DNA of 64,000 nt from Actinomadura pelletieri DSM 43383. Its GTDB lineage: Bacteria; Actinomycetota; Actinomycetes; Streptosporangiales; Streptosporangiaceae. Within the stretch, counting starts at the first letter, position 1. Every line of letters begins with the position of its first letter. The DNA is taken from contig NZ_RBWU01000002.1 of NCBI RefSeq assembly GCF_003634705.1, positions 868,001 to 932,000 on the forward strand, written 5' to 3'. The position numbers and the translations under genes are program-made. Shown here one piece after another: positions 8,078 to 17,011 of the stretch. Below the pieces are notes generated by a model, which made no database searches, was not told the DNA's origin, and was given only the letters and a program-made list of their open reading frames with translations.

Positions 8078-9331
8078 ATGGCTACCAGCGCCGATCCGCG
8101 CCGAGTCGCCGTGGTGGGCGCGGGCATGGTCGGGCTGTCCACGGCGTGGTTCCTGCAGGAGCGGGGCGCCGACGTCACCGTGTTCGACCGCGCCGACGTG
8201 GCGGCGGGCGCGTCCTGGGGCAACGCCGGATGGCTGACGCCGGGGCTGGCGACGCCGCTGCCGGAGCCCGCGGTCCTGTCGTACGGCGTGAAGGCGGTGC
8301 TCAGCCCCGCGTCGCCCGTCTACGTCCCGCCGAGCGCGAGCCTGCGGCTGATCAGGTTCCTCGCGGGGTTCGCGCGCAACAGCACGGCGGCCCGGTGGCG
8401 GCGGTCCATGGAGTCGCTGGTGCCGATCAACGGGCGGGCGCTGCCGAGCTTCGACGCGCTGGTCGACGGGGGCGTCCAGGCCGAGACGCGCAGCGCCGGA
8501 TCCTTCATCGCCGCGTACCGGACGGAGCGGGAGCGCCGCTTCCTTCTGGACGAGGTCGAGCACATCCGCGCGGCGGGCCAGGACATCGAGTTCGAGGTCC
8601 TCGGCGGCGACGAGGCGCGGCGGTTGGCGCCCGCGCTGTCGGACAAGATCGGCGCGGCGATCCTGCTGCGGGGGCAGCGGTTCATCGACCCAGGACGGTT
8701 CGTCCACGCGCTGGCCGACTCCGTCCTCGACCGTGGCGGCAAGATCCGGACGGGCGTGCCCGTCACCGACCTTCGGGACGTGCCGGGCGGTGTCGCGCTG
8801 CGCCTGCCGGGCAGTGGTGTCGAGACGTTCGACACCGTCGTGATCGCCAACGGTGTGTGGCTCGGCGGCCTCGCCAGGAGGTTCGGGGTCCGGGCGCTCG
8901 TCCAGGCGGGCCGCGGATACAGCTTCAGCGTGCCGATGGAACGCGTTCCGGATGGTCCGATCTACTTCCCCGCCCAGAAGGTGGCGTGCACGCCCCTCGG
9001 GGACCGGCTCCGCGTCGCCGGGATGATGGAGTTCCGCGACCCGGAGGCGCCACTCGACCCGCGCCGCATCGACGCGATCGTCGAGGCGGCCCGTCCGCTG
9101 CTGCGCGGCGCCGACATGGACGACCGGCGCGACGAGTGGGTCGGGTCGCGTCCCTGCACGCGGGACGGTCTGCCGCTGATCGGCGCGACGCGGTCGCCGA
9201 ACGTCTTCGTCGGCGGCGGGCACGGCATGTGGGGGATGACCCTCGGGCCCGCCACCGGGAACCTCCTCGCGGAGATGATCACCACTGGGCGCCGTCCGGT
9301 GGAGATCGCCCCGTTCGACCCGCTGCGCTGA
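8078..9331 (+). CDS. FAD-dependent amine/D-amino-acid dehydrogenase (DadA-like)
   Basis: The protein has 417 residues from ATG 8078, behind GAGGAGGGGG. An N-terminal dinucleotide fold (VAVVGAGMVGLSTAWFLQE) binds FAD. The GASWGNAGWLTP segment and the C-terminal GHGMWGMTLGPATG are hallmarks of the DAO family, in particular the DadA type. The likely reaction is oxidative deamination of a D-amino acid or another secondary or primary amine to the imine, passing electrons to FAD. There is no transmembrane segment, though DadA-type enzymes are often peripheral membrane proteins. The divergent PucR regulator and intervening palindromes suggest substrate induction. Confidence 0.85.
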   Translation: MATSADPRRVAVVGAGMVGLSTAWFLQERGADVTVFDRADVAAGASWGNAGWLTPGLATPLPEPAVLSYGVKAVLSPASPVYVPPSASLRLIRFLAGFARNSTAARWRRSMESLVPINGRALPSFDALVDGGVQAETRSAGSFIAAYRTERERRFLLDEVEHIRAAGQDIEFEVLGGDEARRLAPALSDKIGAAILLRGQRFIDPGRFVHALADSVLDRGGKIRTGVPVTDLRDVPGGVALRLPGSGVETFDTVVIANGVWLGGLARRFGVRALVQAGRGYSFSVPMERVPDGPIYFPAQKVACTPLGDRLRVAGMMEFRDPEAPLDPRRIDAIVEAARPLLRGADMDDRRDEWVGSRPCTRDGLPLIGATRSPNVFVGGGHGMWGMTLGPATGNLLAEMITTGRRPVEIAPFDPLR

Positions 9332-9425
9332 TCGCGGGCGGTCGCGAAAGCCCCTGACCTGGGCGTTTTGAGGGGTTTTGGTTGTTTCGTCCGGACGGGG
9401 GCGTCGGCGCGCTACGGTCACGTGC

Positions 9426-10397
9426 ATGACCAGCGAGACGCCGACGGCCGTCGTTCCGCTGACCCGGGCGCAGAAGATCCTCGCCGGGGTCGGTGGCGTG
9501 TTCTTCGCCGGGCTCGCCGGACTCGGCGGCTACGGGTCGTTCGCCTCCGTCCGGGACGTGGCCGAACCGTGGTTCGGCGACCAGGCGTGGATCGTCCCGG
9601 CCGGGGTCGACCTCGGCATCCTCGCGCTGGTGTCGGTGGCGTTGCTGCTGGAGTGGCTCGCCATGCCGCTGCCCGCGCTGCGGTGGATGGCGATGGCGTT
9701 CACCGGCGCGACGGTCTGGTTGAACGTGTCGGCCGCGCACGGGGACGCCACCGGAATGGTGATGCACGCGGCGATGCCCGTGCTGTTCGTGACGTTCATC
9801 GAGGCCGTCCGGCATGCGATCCGGCGGCGCGCGGGCATCGCGGCGGGCACCGTCCGGGAGGGGATCCCGGCCACGCGGTGGATGCTGGCGCCGCTGTCCA
9901 CGTTCCGGCTGTGGCGGCGCATGGTGCTGTGGCAGATCACGTCCTACCCGCAGGCGCTGGTCGCCGAGCAGCGCCGCCGTCACGCCCTGGCCCTGCTGGG
10001 CGCGCACTACGGCCGCAAGTGGAAGGCCAAGGCCCCGGCGGACGTGGTCTGGATGCTCCGCGACGGGGTCATGCTCGACCAGGCCCTCGCCCGCGTCACC
10101 GAACTCACCGCGCCCGCACCGACCGTCCCGGAACCGCGTGTCCCGGAACCGGCCCCGAAGAAGGCCCCGCGGAAGAAGGCCGGGCCGCAGGCGCCGCGCA
10201 CGCGGGTGCCCCGCAGTGTCGCCACCGACAACGAGGCGCGGGCGCTCGCCCTCCTCGACGCCGAGCCCGGCATCACCGGCGCCGAACTCGGACGGCGCCT
10301 CAACATCAGCGCCCGGCAGGGGCAGCGGCTGCTGAGCCGCCTCGCGCGTCCCGCCCCGGACTCGTCCACGCAACCCTCGACGACCTCGGCGTCCTGA
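9426..10397 (+). CDS. DUF2637 membrane protein with C-terminal winged helix (SpdB-like)
   Basis: The protein has 323 residues from ATG 9426. Residues about 15-125 hold four hydrophobic segments with the DUF2637 pattern (GGYGSFASVRDVAEPW, then GVDLGILALVSVALLLEWL). The second half is soluble: a Pro/Lys-rich linker (PEPAPKKAPRKKAG) and a final wHTH-like segment (ALLDAEPGITGAELGRRLNI, then SARQGQRLLSRL). DUF2637 proteins include SpdB spread proteins of actinomycete conjugative elements, but chromosomal relatives without other transfer genes are common. No other transfer, replication or integrase gene lies nearby, so this is probably a chromosomal member of unknown job. Confidence 0.75.
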   Translation: MTSETPTAVVPLTRAQKILAGVGGVFFAGLAGLGGYGSFASVRDVAEPWFGDQAWIVPAGVDLGILALVSVALLLEWLAMPLPALRWMAMAFTGATVWLNVSAAHGDATGMVMHAAMPVLFVTFIEAVRHAIRRRAGIAAGTVREGIPATRWMLAPLSTFRLWRRMVLWQITSYPQALVAEQRRRHALALLGAHYGRKWKAKAPADVVWMLRDGVMLDQALARVTELTAPAPTVPEPRVPEPAPKKAPRKKAGPQAPRTRVPRSVATDNEARALALLDAEPGITGAELGRRLNISARQGQRLLSRLARPAPDSSTQPSTTSAS

Positions 10398-10454
10398 CAA
10401 GGGTCACGTTTCCTTCGCCTGCTCCGTCAATGGTGTGAACGGAGGGAACCGAAC

Positions 10455-11063
10455 ATGCCCAAGCACGACTGGACCTTGATGTACGCGATGCACGACGCGC
10501 TGAGGAGGGAACTGGAACATCTCGCGAAGCTCGCCGCCCGCGAGGACGACGACCCCCGCCGCATCCTGGCGGGCGCCCCGGGCTGGGAGTTGTTCACCAG
10601 GGCGCTGCACGCCCACCACACCGCCGAGGACGAGACGTTGTGGCCGGTGATGCGCGACGCGCTGGCCGGACGTCCCGACGACCTGGCGCTCCTTGACGCG
10701 ATGGAGGCCGAGCACGCCGCGATCGACCCGGTCATCGAGGCGATCGACACGGGCACCGAACCGCTCGGCGACCTCGTCATCGCCCTGACCGACGGGCTCA
10801 CCGCCCATCTCCGGCACGAGGAGGCCAAGGCGCTGCCACTGATGGACGAGGTCGTCACCCCCGAACAACTGGCGCGTTTCGGGCAGGCGCATGCCGCCGG
10901 GATCGGCCCCGACGCGCCGCGCATCCTGCCGTGGATGCTGGACGGCGCCGCCCCCGCCACCGTCGCGGCGGCGCTGGCTCCCCTTCCACCGCCCGCCCGC
11001 GCCGCCTTCGAGAACGAATGGCGTCCCGCCTACGAGGCCCTCAACAAGTGGAACACCCCGTGA
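10455..11063 (+). CDS. Hemerythrin HHE-domain protein
   Basis: The protein has 202 residues from ATG 10455. Iron ligands of a hemerythrin four-helix bundle can be picked out: MHDALRREL near residue 10, HAHHTAEDE near residue 55, EAEHAAID near residue 85 and LRHEEAKALP near residue 120. Such proteins bind a di-iron centre and have been linked to oxygen or nitric-oxide sensing, iron storage or redox defence. The C-terminal third is helical and Pro/Ala-rich with no known domain. It precedes, but is not co-directional with, lpdA; a strong hairpin separates the two. Confidence 0.85.
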   Translation: MPKHDWTLMYAMHDALRRELEHLAKLAAREDDDPRRILAGAPGWELFTRALHAHHTAEDETLWPVMRDALAGRPDDLALLDAMEAEHAAIDPVIEAIDTGTEPLGDLVIALTDGLTAHLRHEEAKALPLMDEVVTPEQLARFGQAHAAGIGPDAPRILPWMLDGAAPATVAAALAPLPPPARAAFENEWRPAYEALNKWNTP

Positions 11064-11086
11064 ACCGGTGACGACCGAGCCGGAGC

Positions 11087-11122
11087 CGGACGGGTCCGCC
11101 GCGGGGGCGCCGGACCCGTCCG
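11087..11122. terminator. Bidirectional hairpin terminator between convergent genes
   Basis: Perfect 12-bp arms, CGGACGGGTCCG and CGGACCCGTCCG, surround a 12-nt loop. It lies between the hemerythrin stop (11063) and the lpdA stop (11138), the right place to end both transcripts. There is no U-tract, as is usual for high-GC actinomycete terminators. Confidence 0.75.
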
Positions 11123-11137
11123 CCGCCCCGCGACCCC

Positions 11138-12547
11138 TCACATGTTGATCATGTGTCCGGCGAGGCCGTGCACGGCCTCCTTCATCGCCTCGCCCAGCGA
11201 CGGGTGCGCGTGCACGTTGCGGGCGACCTCGTTGACGGTCAGGTCCCACTGCTGCGCCAGGGTCAGCTCGGGCAGCAGTTCGGTGACCTCCGGGCCGATC
11301 ATGTGCGCGCCGAGGATCTCGCCGTACTTGGCGTCACTGATCACCTTGACGAACCCGTCGCCCTCGGCGAGCCCGAGCGCCTTCCCGTTGGCGCTGAACG
11401 GGAACTTGACGGTCTTGACGTCGAAGCCCTGCTCCTTCGCCTGCGCCTCCGTCCAGCCGAACGAGGCGACCTGCGGCTGGCAGTAGGTCGCGCGGGGGAT
11501 CATCACGTAGTCGAGTTCCATCGTCTCGGCGTCCGCGATGGTCTCGGCGGCGAGGATGCCCATCGCCTCGGCCGCGTGCGCGAGCATCAGCTTGGCGGTC
11601 ACGTCCCCGATGGCGTAGATGTGCGGGACGGACGTGCGGCACCGGCCGTCCACGTCGATCGCGCCGCGCTCGGTCAACGCGACGCCGGTCTTGTCGAGCC
11701 CGTAGCCCTCCACGTTCGGCTGGAACCCGATCGCCTGGAGGACCTTGTCGGTCTCCAGCACCTGCTGGGCGCCGTCCTTGCCGGTGACCGTGACCTTCAC
11801 CTTGTCGCCGGAGTCGTCGATGGCGTCCACGCGGGTGGACGTCAGCACCTCGACGCCGAGCTTGCGGTACCGCTTCGCCAGCTCCTTGGACACCTCGGCG
11901 TCCTCGTTCGGGACCATCCGGTCGAGGAACTCGACGATCGTCACCTTCACGCCGTAGTTGTGCAGGACGTACGCGAACTCGACGCCGATCGCCCCCGCGC
12001 CCGCGATGACGATGCTCTCCGGCAGCTCCGAGCTGAGGATCTGCTCCTCGTAGGTGACGACGCGCTCCGACAGCGACGTGCCCGGCAGCAGCTTGGTGTG
12101 CGCGCCCGCCGCGATGATGCAGTTGGCGAACGTCACGGTCTCGCTGGAGCCGTCCGCCTTAGCGACCTGGATGGTGTTCGGGTCGGTGAACGTGCCACGC
12201 CCCTCGAAGGACGTGATCTTGTTCTTCTTCATCAGGAACTGGACGCCCTTGACGAGCTTCTCCGACACCTGGCGGCTGCGCTGGTAGGCGACGCCGTAGT
12301 CGAACGACACCTGGCCCTCGACGTTGATCCCGAAGGTCTTGCGCTCCTCGGTGAAGATGTGCGCCAGCTCGGCGTTGCGCAGCAGCGCCTTGGAGGGGAT
12401 GCAGCCGACGTTGAGACAGACCCCGCCCCAGTACTTCTCCTCGATGATCGCCGTCTTCAGCCCGAGCTGCGCCGCCCGGATCGCGGCGACATATCCACCC
12501 GGGCCCGCGCCCAGGACCACGACGTCAAAGTGTTCGCTCATATCCAT
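11138..12547 (-). CDS. lpdA: Dihydrolipoyl dehydrogenase (E3)
   Basis: The protein has 469 residues, the usual length for E3. The FAD-binding GAGPGG is at residues 13-18. The redox-active disulfide lies in [13 protein letters not shown] (Cys44 and Cys49). A second dinucleotide site ([10 protein letters not shown]) binds NAD, and the C-terminal interface carries the catalytic [10 protein letters not shown]. It reoxidises dihydrolipoamide of 2-oxoacid dehydrogenase or glycine-cleavage complexes using NAD. The gene stands alone, as is common in actinomycetes. The start is either ATG 12547 or the ATG two codons downstream (MSEHFDV); neither has a clear ribosome-binding site. Confidence 0.95.
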   Translation of the reverse strand: MDMSEHFDVVVLGAGPGGYVAAIRAAQLGLKTAIIEEKYWGGVCLNVGCIPSKALLRNAELAHIFTEERKTFGINVEGQVSFDYGVAYQRSRQVSEKLVKGVQFLMKKNKITSFEGRGTFTDPNTIQVAKADGSSETVTFANCIIAAGAHTKLLPGTSLSERVVTYEEQILSSELPESIVIAGAGAIGVEFAYVLHNYGVKVTIVEFLDRMVPNEDAEVSKELAKRYRKLGVEVLTSTRVDAIDDSGDKVKVTVTGKDGAQQVLETDKVLQAIGFQPNVEGYGLDKTGVALTERGAIDVDGRCRTSVPHIYAIGDVTAKLMLAHAAEAMGILAAETIADAETMELDYVMIPRATYCQPQVASFGWTEAQAKEQGFDVKTVKFPFSANGKALGLAEGDGFVKVISDAKYGEILGAHMIGPEVTELLPELTLAQQWDLTVNEVARNVHAHPSLGEAMKEAVHGLAGHMINM

Positions 12548-12843
12548 GGACGATATTCGCCGGGGGACGGTGCTCGCATCCCGGCGCGTCCCGGTCCGGG
12601 CGGGACACCGGTCACAGGAACGTCCCGCGGCGGTGTTAGGGTTTCGATCGGCCTTCCGCCGGTCAGGACCGCGGGAGGCGAGGCGCCGCCGTCGGGCGGC
12701 CCGCCCACATCGCCCGGCCGCCGTGCCGCACAGCCTGCGGAGCCCGGTGGCGCTCCCAACGACGACCGTGCCGTCCGCGAAGATGGAACGCCGTGCGGAG
12801 GCCCGGTCGTTGTCACCGTTCCGAGCCGAGTGGAGGAAGACGA

Positions 12844-13518
12844 GTGCGAATCCCCAAGCGCGTCAACACCGTCCTTGACTGGATGGAGGAGCACAGGCTC
12901 GCGCTTGGAGTGGTCGTCCTGCTGGTCGCGATCGCCCTGGTGGCGACGCTCGCCCCGATATCGGTCGGCATCCCGGCCGCCACCTTCATCCTCGGGATCG
13001 CGGTCGGCGGGTTCACCGTGCACGTCCGGTCGAGCCGCCGCATCGCCCGCGTCCGCGCCGAGGTCGACAACCTGCTGCGCGAGAACGGGGCGCTGCGGCA
13101 CCGCAACACCGTCCTCGCCAGCGGCGTCATCACCCGGGAGGCGCAGGAGACGCAGGCGCTGATGTCCATTCCCGAGGACGACCTTCCCCTGCTCGACACG
13201 GTGCGCCGCGGGGCGGACGACACGCAGGCCACCGCCACCCTCGACGAGCTGCTGGGCGGCGACCCGGAACGCACCGACGAACTCCCGGACGAACTCCCGG
13301 ACGAACTCGAACCCGCCGAACTCGAACCCGCCGAAGCCCCGGCCGCGCCCGAGGAGGTCGAGGAGCCCGAGGTTGCTGAGGAGGCCCGGGAGAACGAGCC
13401 CGACGGCGAGCCGGTGAAGGACGTGGCGGACGATCCGCAGCGCACCACCGTCCTCCCCACGCTTCCGGACGACGACGCCAGGGGCTCCGGCCGCGCAAGG
13501 AAGAAGCGCCGCCGTTAG
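12844..13518 (+). CDS. Membrane-anchored coiled-coil protein with acidic tail
   Basis: The protein has 224 residues from GTG 12844, chosen because GGAGGAAG precedes it. Residues about 20-60 form two close hydrophobic segments ([20 protein letters not shown], then [15 protein letters not shown]), followed by a charged helix likely to form a short coiled coil ([19 protein letters not shown]). The second half is low complexity: short repeats of DELPDEL and EPAELEPAE, then an acidic stretch and a basic end, RARKKRRR. I do not recognise a family. It resembles actinomycete envelope-associated proteins. The 296 bp before it, 12548-12843, show no other gene. Confidence 0.7.
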   Translation: MRIPKRVNTVLDWMEEHRLALGVVVLLVAIALVATLAPISVGIPAATFILGIAVGGFTVHVRSSRRIARVRAEVDNLLRENGALRHRNTVLASGVITREAQETQALMSIPEDDLPLLDTVRRGADDTQATATLDELLGGDPERTDELPDELPDELEPAELEPAEAPAAPEEVEEPEVAEEARENEPDGEPVKDVADDPQRTTVLPTLPDDDARGSGRARKKRRR

Positions 13519-13541
13519 CTTCGCTGATCTTGGGGCACACC

Positions 13542-14930
13542 GTGCCCGTGAACAGCCCAACGGACGCGGAACCGGCGGACGAGCAGGACGAAGAGAACGA
13601 GCACGGCGAGGCCGACCTTCCGGCCGTCCATCGGGCGGTCATGGCGTCCTCGATCGGGAACTGTGTCGAGTGGTTCGACTTCGGCGTGTTCAGCGCCGGG
13701 GTCATGACGGCGATCATCGGCACGGTGTTCTTCCCGGAGGACGCGAGCGGCAGCGCGACGCTGCGCTCCTTCGCGCTGATCGCGGCGGCGTTCCTCGCCC
13801 GTCCGTTCGGCGGGCTGTTCTTCGGCCCGATGGGCGACCGCCTCGGCCGCAAACAGGTGCTGGCCACGACCATCATCCTGATGTCGGGCTCCACGTTCGT
13901 GATCGGCATCCTGCCCGGCTACGACACGATCGGGATCGCCGCGCCGCTGCTGCTGCTCCTCGTCCGGCTGATCCAGGGCTTCTCCACGGGCGGCGAGTAC
14001 GGCGGCGCCGCCACGATGATCGCCGAGTACGCGCCCGCGCGCCGTCGCGGGTTCTTCGGCAGCTTCCTCGAACTCGGCACGTTGAGCGGCTACATCCTCG
14101 GCGCCGGACTCGTCCTGCTGATGGACCTCGCGCTCAGCGCCGAGGCGATGCGCGACTGGGGTTGGCGCATCCCGTTCCTGCTCGCGCTGCCGCTCGGGCT
14201 CGTCGGTCTGTACGTCCGGACGCGCATCGAGGACACGCCCACGTTCCAGCACATGGAAGAGGCGGGTAAGAAGGCACGGTCGCCGCTGAAGGAGACCCTG
14301 CAGCATTACTGGCGCGCCATCCTGATGCTGATCGGCATCGTGTTCCTGCTGAACGTCGCCGACTACACGCTGCTGACGTTCATGCCGTCCTACCTCGTCG
14401 ACTTCCTCGACATGAACGACAGGACGGCCCAGCTCATCACCATCGGGGTGGAGGCGGTGATGATCATGGTGATCGTGCCGCTGGGCGCGCTGTCGGACCG
14501 CATCGGTCGCAAACCGCTGCTGATCACCGCGGCGGTCGGGTTCGTGCTGCTGTCATGGCCCGCGTTCGCGCTCATGCAGACCGAACACTTCCTCGGCGTC
14601 GCGGCCGGTTACGCGATCATCGGCGGGCTGCTGGTGCTGATCCTGGCGGTGATCGCGGCGACGTTCCCGGCGATGTTCCCGACCAAGGTGCGGTACGGGG
14701 CGTTCGCGATCGGCTACAACGTCTCCACGTCCCTGTTCGGCGGGACGGCGGCGGTGCTGGTCGGGTCGCTGATCGACGTGACCGGGTCCAACCACGTCCC
14801 GGCGTACTACCTGATGCTGGCCGCGCTGGTGGCGCTCATCCCGATCATCAAGATCCTGGAGACGGCGGGGGTCCCGATCGAGAAGACCGGTGAGCCCGTC
14901 GACTCGCGGCCGGTCGAAGCGGTGCGGTGA
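13542..14930 (+). CDS. MFS transporter, metabolite:H+ symporter (ProP/MHS) type
   Basis: The protein has about 462 residues and twelve predicted membrane helices. The start of the family core is SIGNCVEWFDFGVFSAG, followed by the loop motif FGPMGDRLGRKQVL and the MHS-type phrase RLIQGFSTGGEYGGAATMIAEYAP. These match the group that imports proline, betaine, citrate or shikimate with protons. The N-terminal tail of about 35 residues is acidic and cytoplasmic. The start is uncertain: TTG 13530, GTG 13542 and GTG 13548 are in frame and none has a strong ribosome site. Substrate cannot be read from sequence. Confidence 0.85.
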   Translation: MPVNSPTDAEPADEQDEENEHGEADLPAVHRAVMASSIGNCVEWFDFGVFSAGVMTAIIGTVFFPEDASGSATLRSFALIAAAFLARPFGGLFFGPMGDRLGRKQVLATTIILMSGSTFVIGILPGYDTIGIAAPLLLLLVRLIQGFSTGGEYGGAATMIAEYAPARRRGFFGSFLELGTLSGYILGAGLVLLMDLALSAEAMRDWGWRIPFLLALPLGLVGLYVRTRIEDTPTFQHMEEAGKKARSPLKETLQHYWRAILMLIGIVFLLNVADYTLLTFMPSYLVDFLDMNDRTAQLITIGVEAVMIMVIVPLGALSDRIGRKPLLITAAVGFVLLSWPAFALMQTEHFLGVAAGYAIIGGLLVLILAVIAATFPAMFPTKVRYGAFAIGYNVSTSLFGGTAAVLVGSLIDVTGSNHVPAYYLMLAALVALIPIIKILETAGVPIEKTGEPVDSRPVEAVR

Positions 14931-14936
14931 TTCGCC

Positions 14937-15341
14937 TCACGTGGGCGTCGTCTGCTCGAGCACGGCCTCGCGTAGGGCCTCGCGGGCGGCGTCGAGGACC
15001 GTCCAGCCGTCGATCTCCGTGCTGGACTCGAAGTCGGCCCCCTGGGCCAGCGCGATGTCGAGAAGGGCGCGCACGACCCGGGGGCGATGCAGGTTGAGCG
15101 CGGTGTCGTCGCCCGCCCGCCAGACGCCGCCGCTGTGCGTGTAGGGGCCGCCGTCCGGGACGATCCGTCCCGGTCCGCCGCGGAACACCACGGTGACGCG
15201 GCCGGGGCGTCCCTCCCGGCGGAGCAGGACGACCTCACGGCAGTCGACGAGACGCCGCCCGTCCGTCCGGTGCTGATGCGCGGTCCGCCAGCGGTAGGTG
15301 TCGGGGCCGACGAGGAGCCTGCGGTAGCGGCGTCTGCCCAC
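14937..15341 (-). CDS. Hypothetical protein, 134 residues
   Basis: I chose GTG 15341 because GCAGGAGA lies six bases upstream and the reading begins with the well-formed [17 protein letters not shown]. The protein has a beta-rich first half with many Arg residues, then a helical C-terminal half ([18 protein letters not shown]). There is no signal peptide or membrane segment. I do not recognise the family. It ends 7 bp from the stop of the convergent transporter and its start lies about 240 bp from the encapsulin operon, from which it diverges. Confidence 0.55.
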   Translation of the reverse strand: MGRRRYRRLLVGPDTYRWRTAHQHRTDGRRLVDCREVVLLRREGRPGRVTVVFRGGPGRIVPDGGPYTHSGGVWRAGDDTALNLHRPRVVRALLDIALAQGADFESSTEIDGWTVLDAAREALREAVLEQTTPT

Positions 15342-15505
15342 CTCAGTCTCCTGCGGCGGGCACGGGCGACATGGGCCGCATCCTAGCCGGACGCCCAGGT
15401 GAAAGGTGCCGTGAATCCATCGCCGGGGTGGGGCTGTCACGTACGGGTGCGACTTGTGTGGCTGCATGGCAAAAAAGTGGTGGACGCGATGCCTCATGCG
15501 ATCAC

Positions 15506-15573
15506 CCGATTACCGTGGGTAGCGTCACGGTTGGCCGGAGAGGCCGCTCCCTGGCAACCCGCGACGAAATCGG
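15506..15573 (+). promoter_or_regulatory. Foldable leader upstream of the encapsulin operon
   Basis: Complementary segments suggest a closed three-way fold: CCGATT (15506-15511) with AATCGG (15568-15573) as closing stem, ACCGT/ACGGT (15512-15516/15527-15531), and GGCC-ggaga-GGCC (15533-15545). Between the last stem and the closing strand lies TGGCAACCCG, a motif also found in SAM-binding RNAs. The closing strand runs into the GGTGG just before the GTG 15584 start. Structure and ligand are guesses. Confidence 0.25.
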
Positions 15574-15583
15574 TGGTGTGGAC

Positions 15584-17011
15584 GTGACCGAACAGCAGGA
15601 ACAGCAACCGCAGGACCAGCAACTGAGCCTCGGTACCGCGGCGGCACGGAACCTGGCGACCACGACCAAGTCCGTCCCCCAGATGCAGGGGATCACGTCG
15701 CGGTGGCTGCTGAAACTGCTGCCCTGGGTGCAGGCGTCCGGCGGCGCCTACCGGGTCAACCGGCGGCTGACCTACACGCTCGGCGACGGGCGGGTCACCT
15801 TCGTGACCACCGGCGCCGACATCCGTGTCATCCCCCGCGAACTGGGCGAACTCCCACCGCTGCGCGGCTATGACGACGAGCTCACGCTGGACGCCATCGC
15901 GGGTCGCTTCACCCAGCAGGAGTACGAGCCCGGTGACGTCGTCGTCGAACGGGGACGTCCCGTCGACCGGGTCGTCCTCATCGCGCACGGCAAGCTGAGC
16001 CTGATCGGCGCGGGGGAGTACGGCGCCGACGCCGTCCTCGGCACGCTCGCCAACGGCGACTTCATCGGTGAACAGGCCCTCCTCGGCACGGCCGAGGGAG
16101 ACGAACCCGCGCACTGGGAGTACACGGTCAAGGCCGTGACCGCCTGCACGATCCTCAGCATGAGCGAGACCGACTTCCAGGAGACGCTCGGCCAGTCCCA
16201 GTCGTTGCAGGCGCACCTCGACGAGTACCGGTCCGGTCCGAGCCTCGCGCACAACGAGTACGGCGAGGCCGCGATCGACCTGGCGTCCGGACACGAGGGC
16301 GAACCGGTGCTGCCCGGCACGTTCGTCGACTACGAACTCGCGCCGCGCGAGTACGAGTTGAGCGTCGCGCAGACCGTGCTGCGCGTCCACACCCGCGTCG
16401 CCGACCTCTACAACGAGCCGATGGACCAGATCGAGCAGCAGCTCAGGCTGACCATCGAGGCGCTGCGCGAACGGCAGGAACACGAGCTGGTCAACAACCG
16501 CGACTTCGGGCTTCTGCACAACACCGACCTGTCGCAACGCGTTCACACCCGCACCGGGCCGCCCACCCCCGACGACATGGACGAACTGCTCACCCTCGTC
16601 TGGAAGGACCCGGCGTTCTTCCTCGCGCACCCGAAGGCGATCGCCGCGTTCGGCCGCGAATGCAGCGCCCGCGGCGTCTACCCCGACAGCGTCGACGTCG
16701 GCGGCAACAAGGTGCCCGCCTGGCGCGGCGTGCCGATCTTCCCGTGCAACAAGATCCCCGTCAGCCGTACCCGGACCAGCTCGATCCTGCTGATGCGGAC
16801 CGGTGAGGAACGCCAGGGCGTGGTCGGTCTGCACCAGGTGGGGCTGCCGGACGAGTACCAGCCCGGCCTGTCCGTCCGCTACATGGGCATCGACGACAAG
16901 GCGCTCATCTCCTATCTGGTCAGCGCCTACTACTCGGCCGCCGTTCTGGTGCCCGACGCGCTCGGCATGCTGGAGTCCGTCGAGATCGCCCACGGCGGTG
17001 CCGCCTCGTGA
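15584..17011 (+). CDS. Family 2B encapsulin shell protein, first paralogue
   Basis: The protein has 475 residues from GTG 15584. It has the Family 2 layout: N-terminal arm with the signature [20 protein letters not shown] (residues 16-35), the start of the HK97-type fold, then a cyclic-nucleotide-binding-like insert at about 100-215 that defines subtype 2B. The rest of the capsid fold follows, ending in [20 protein letters not shown]. Such proteins self-assemble into protein nanocompartments around a cargo enzyme. In the insert the Gly-Glu of the phosphate cassette is present (GEQALL, 162-167), but the usual following Arg-x-Ala is not seen. Its stop overlaps the second shell gene by 4 bp. It replaces the older label Crp/Fnr-like protein often given to this family. 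Confidence 0.92.
   Translation: MTEQQEQQPQDQQLSLGTAAARNLATTTKSVPQMQGITSRWLLKLLPWVQASGGAYRVNRRLTYTLGDGRVTFVTTGADIRVIPRELGELPPLRGYDDELTLDAIAGRFTQQEYEPGDVVVERGRPVDRVVLIAHGKLSLIGAGEYGADAVLGTLANGDFIGEQALLGTAEGDEPAHWEYTVKAVTACTILSMSETDFQETLGQSQSLQAHLDEYRSGPSLAHNEYGEAAIDLASGHEGEPVLPGTFVDYELAPREYELSVAQTVLRVHTRVADLYNEPMDQIEQQLRLTIEALRERQEHELVNNRDFGLLHNTDLSQRVHTRTGPPTPDDMDELLTLVWKDPAFFLAHPKAIAAFGRECSARGVYPDSVDVGGNKVPAWRGVPIFPCNKIPVSRTRTSSILLMRTGEERQGVVGLHQVGLPDEYQPGLSVRYMGIDDKALISYLVSAYYSAAVLVPDALGMLESVEIAHGGAAS

Noticed and set aside
9426..10397. Evidence of an integrated conjugative element, from the SpdB-like DUF2637 gene.
   Set aside because: No integrase, TraB/FtsK-like translocase, replication gene, attachment site or tRNA is nearby; chromosomal DUF2637 genes are common.
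11153..13162. A 669-codon plus-strand frame over lpdA.
   Set aside because: Antisense to an unmistakable dihydrolipoyl dehydrogenase; the product has no hydrophobic core pattern.
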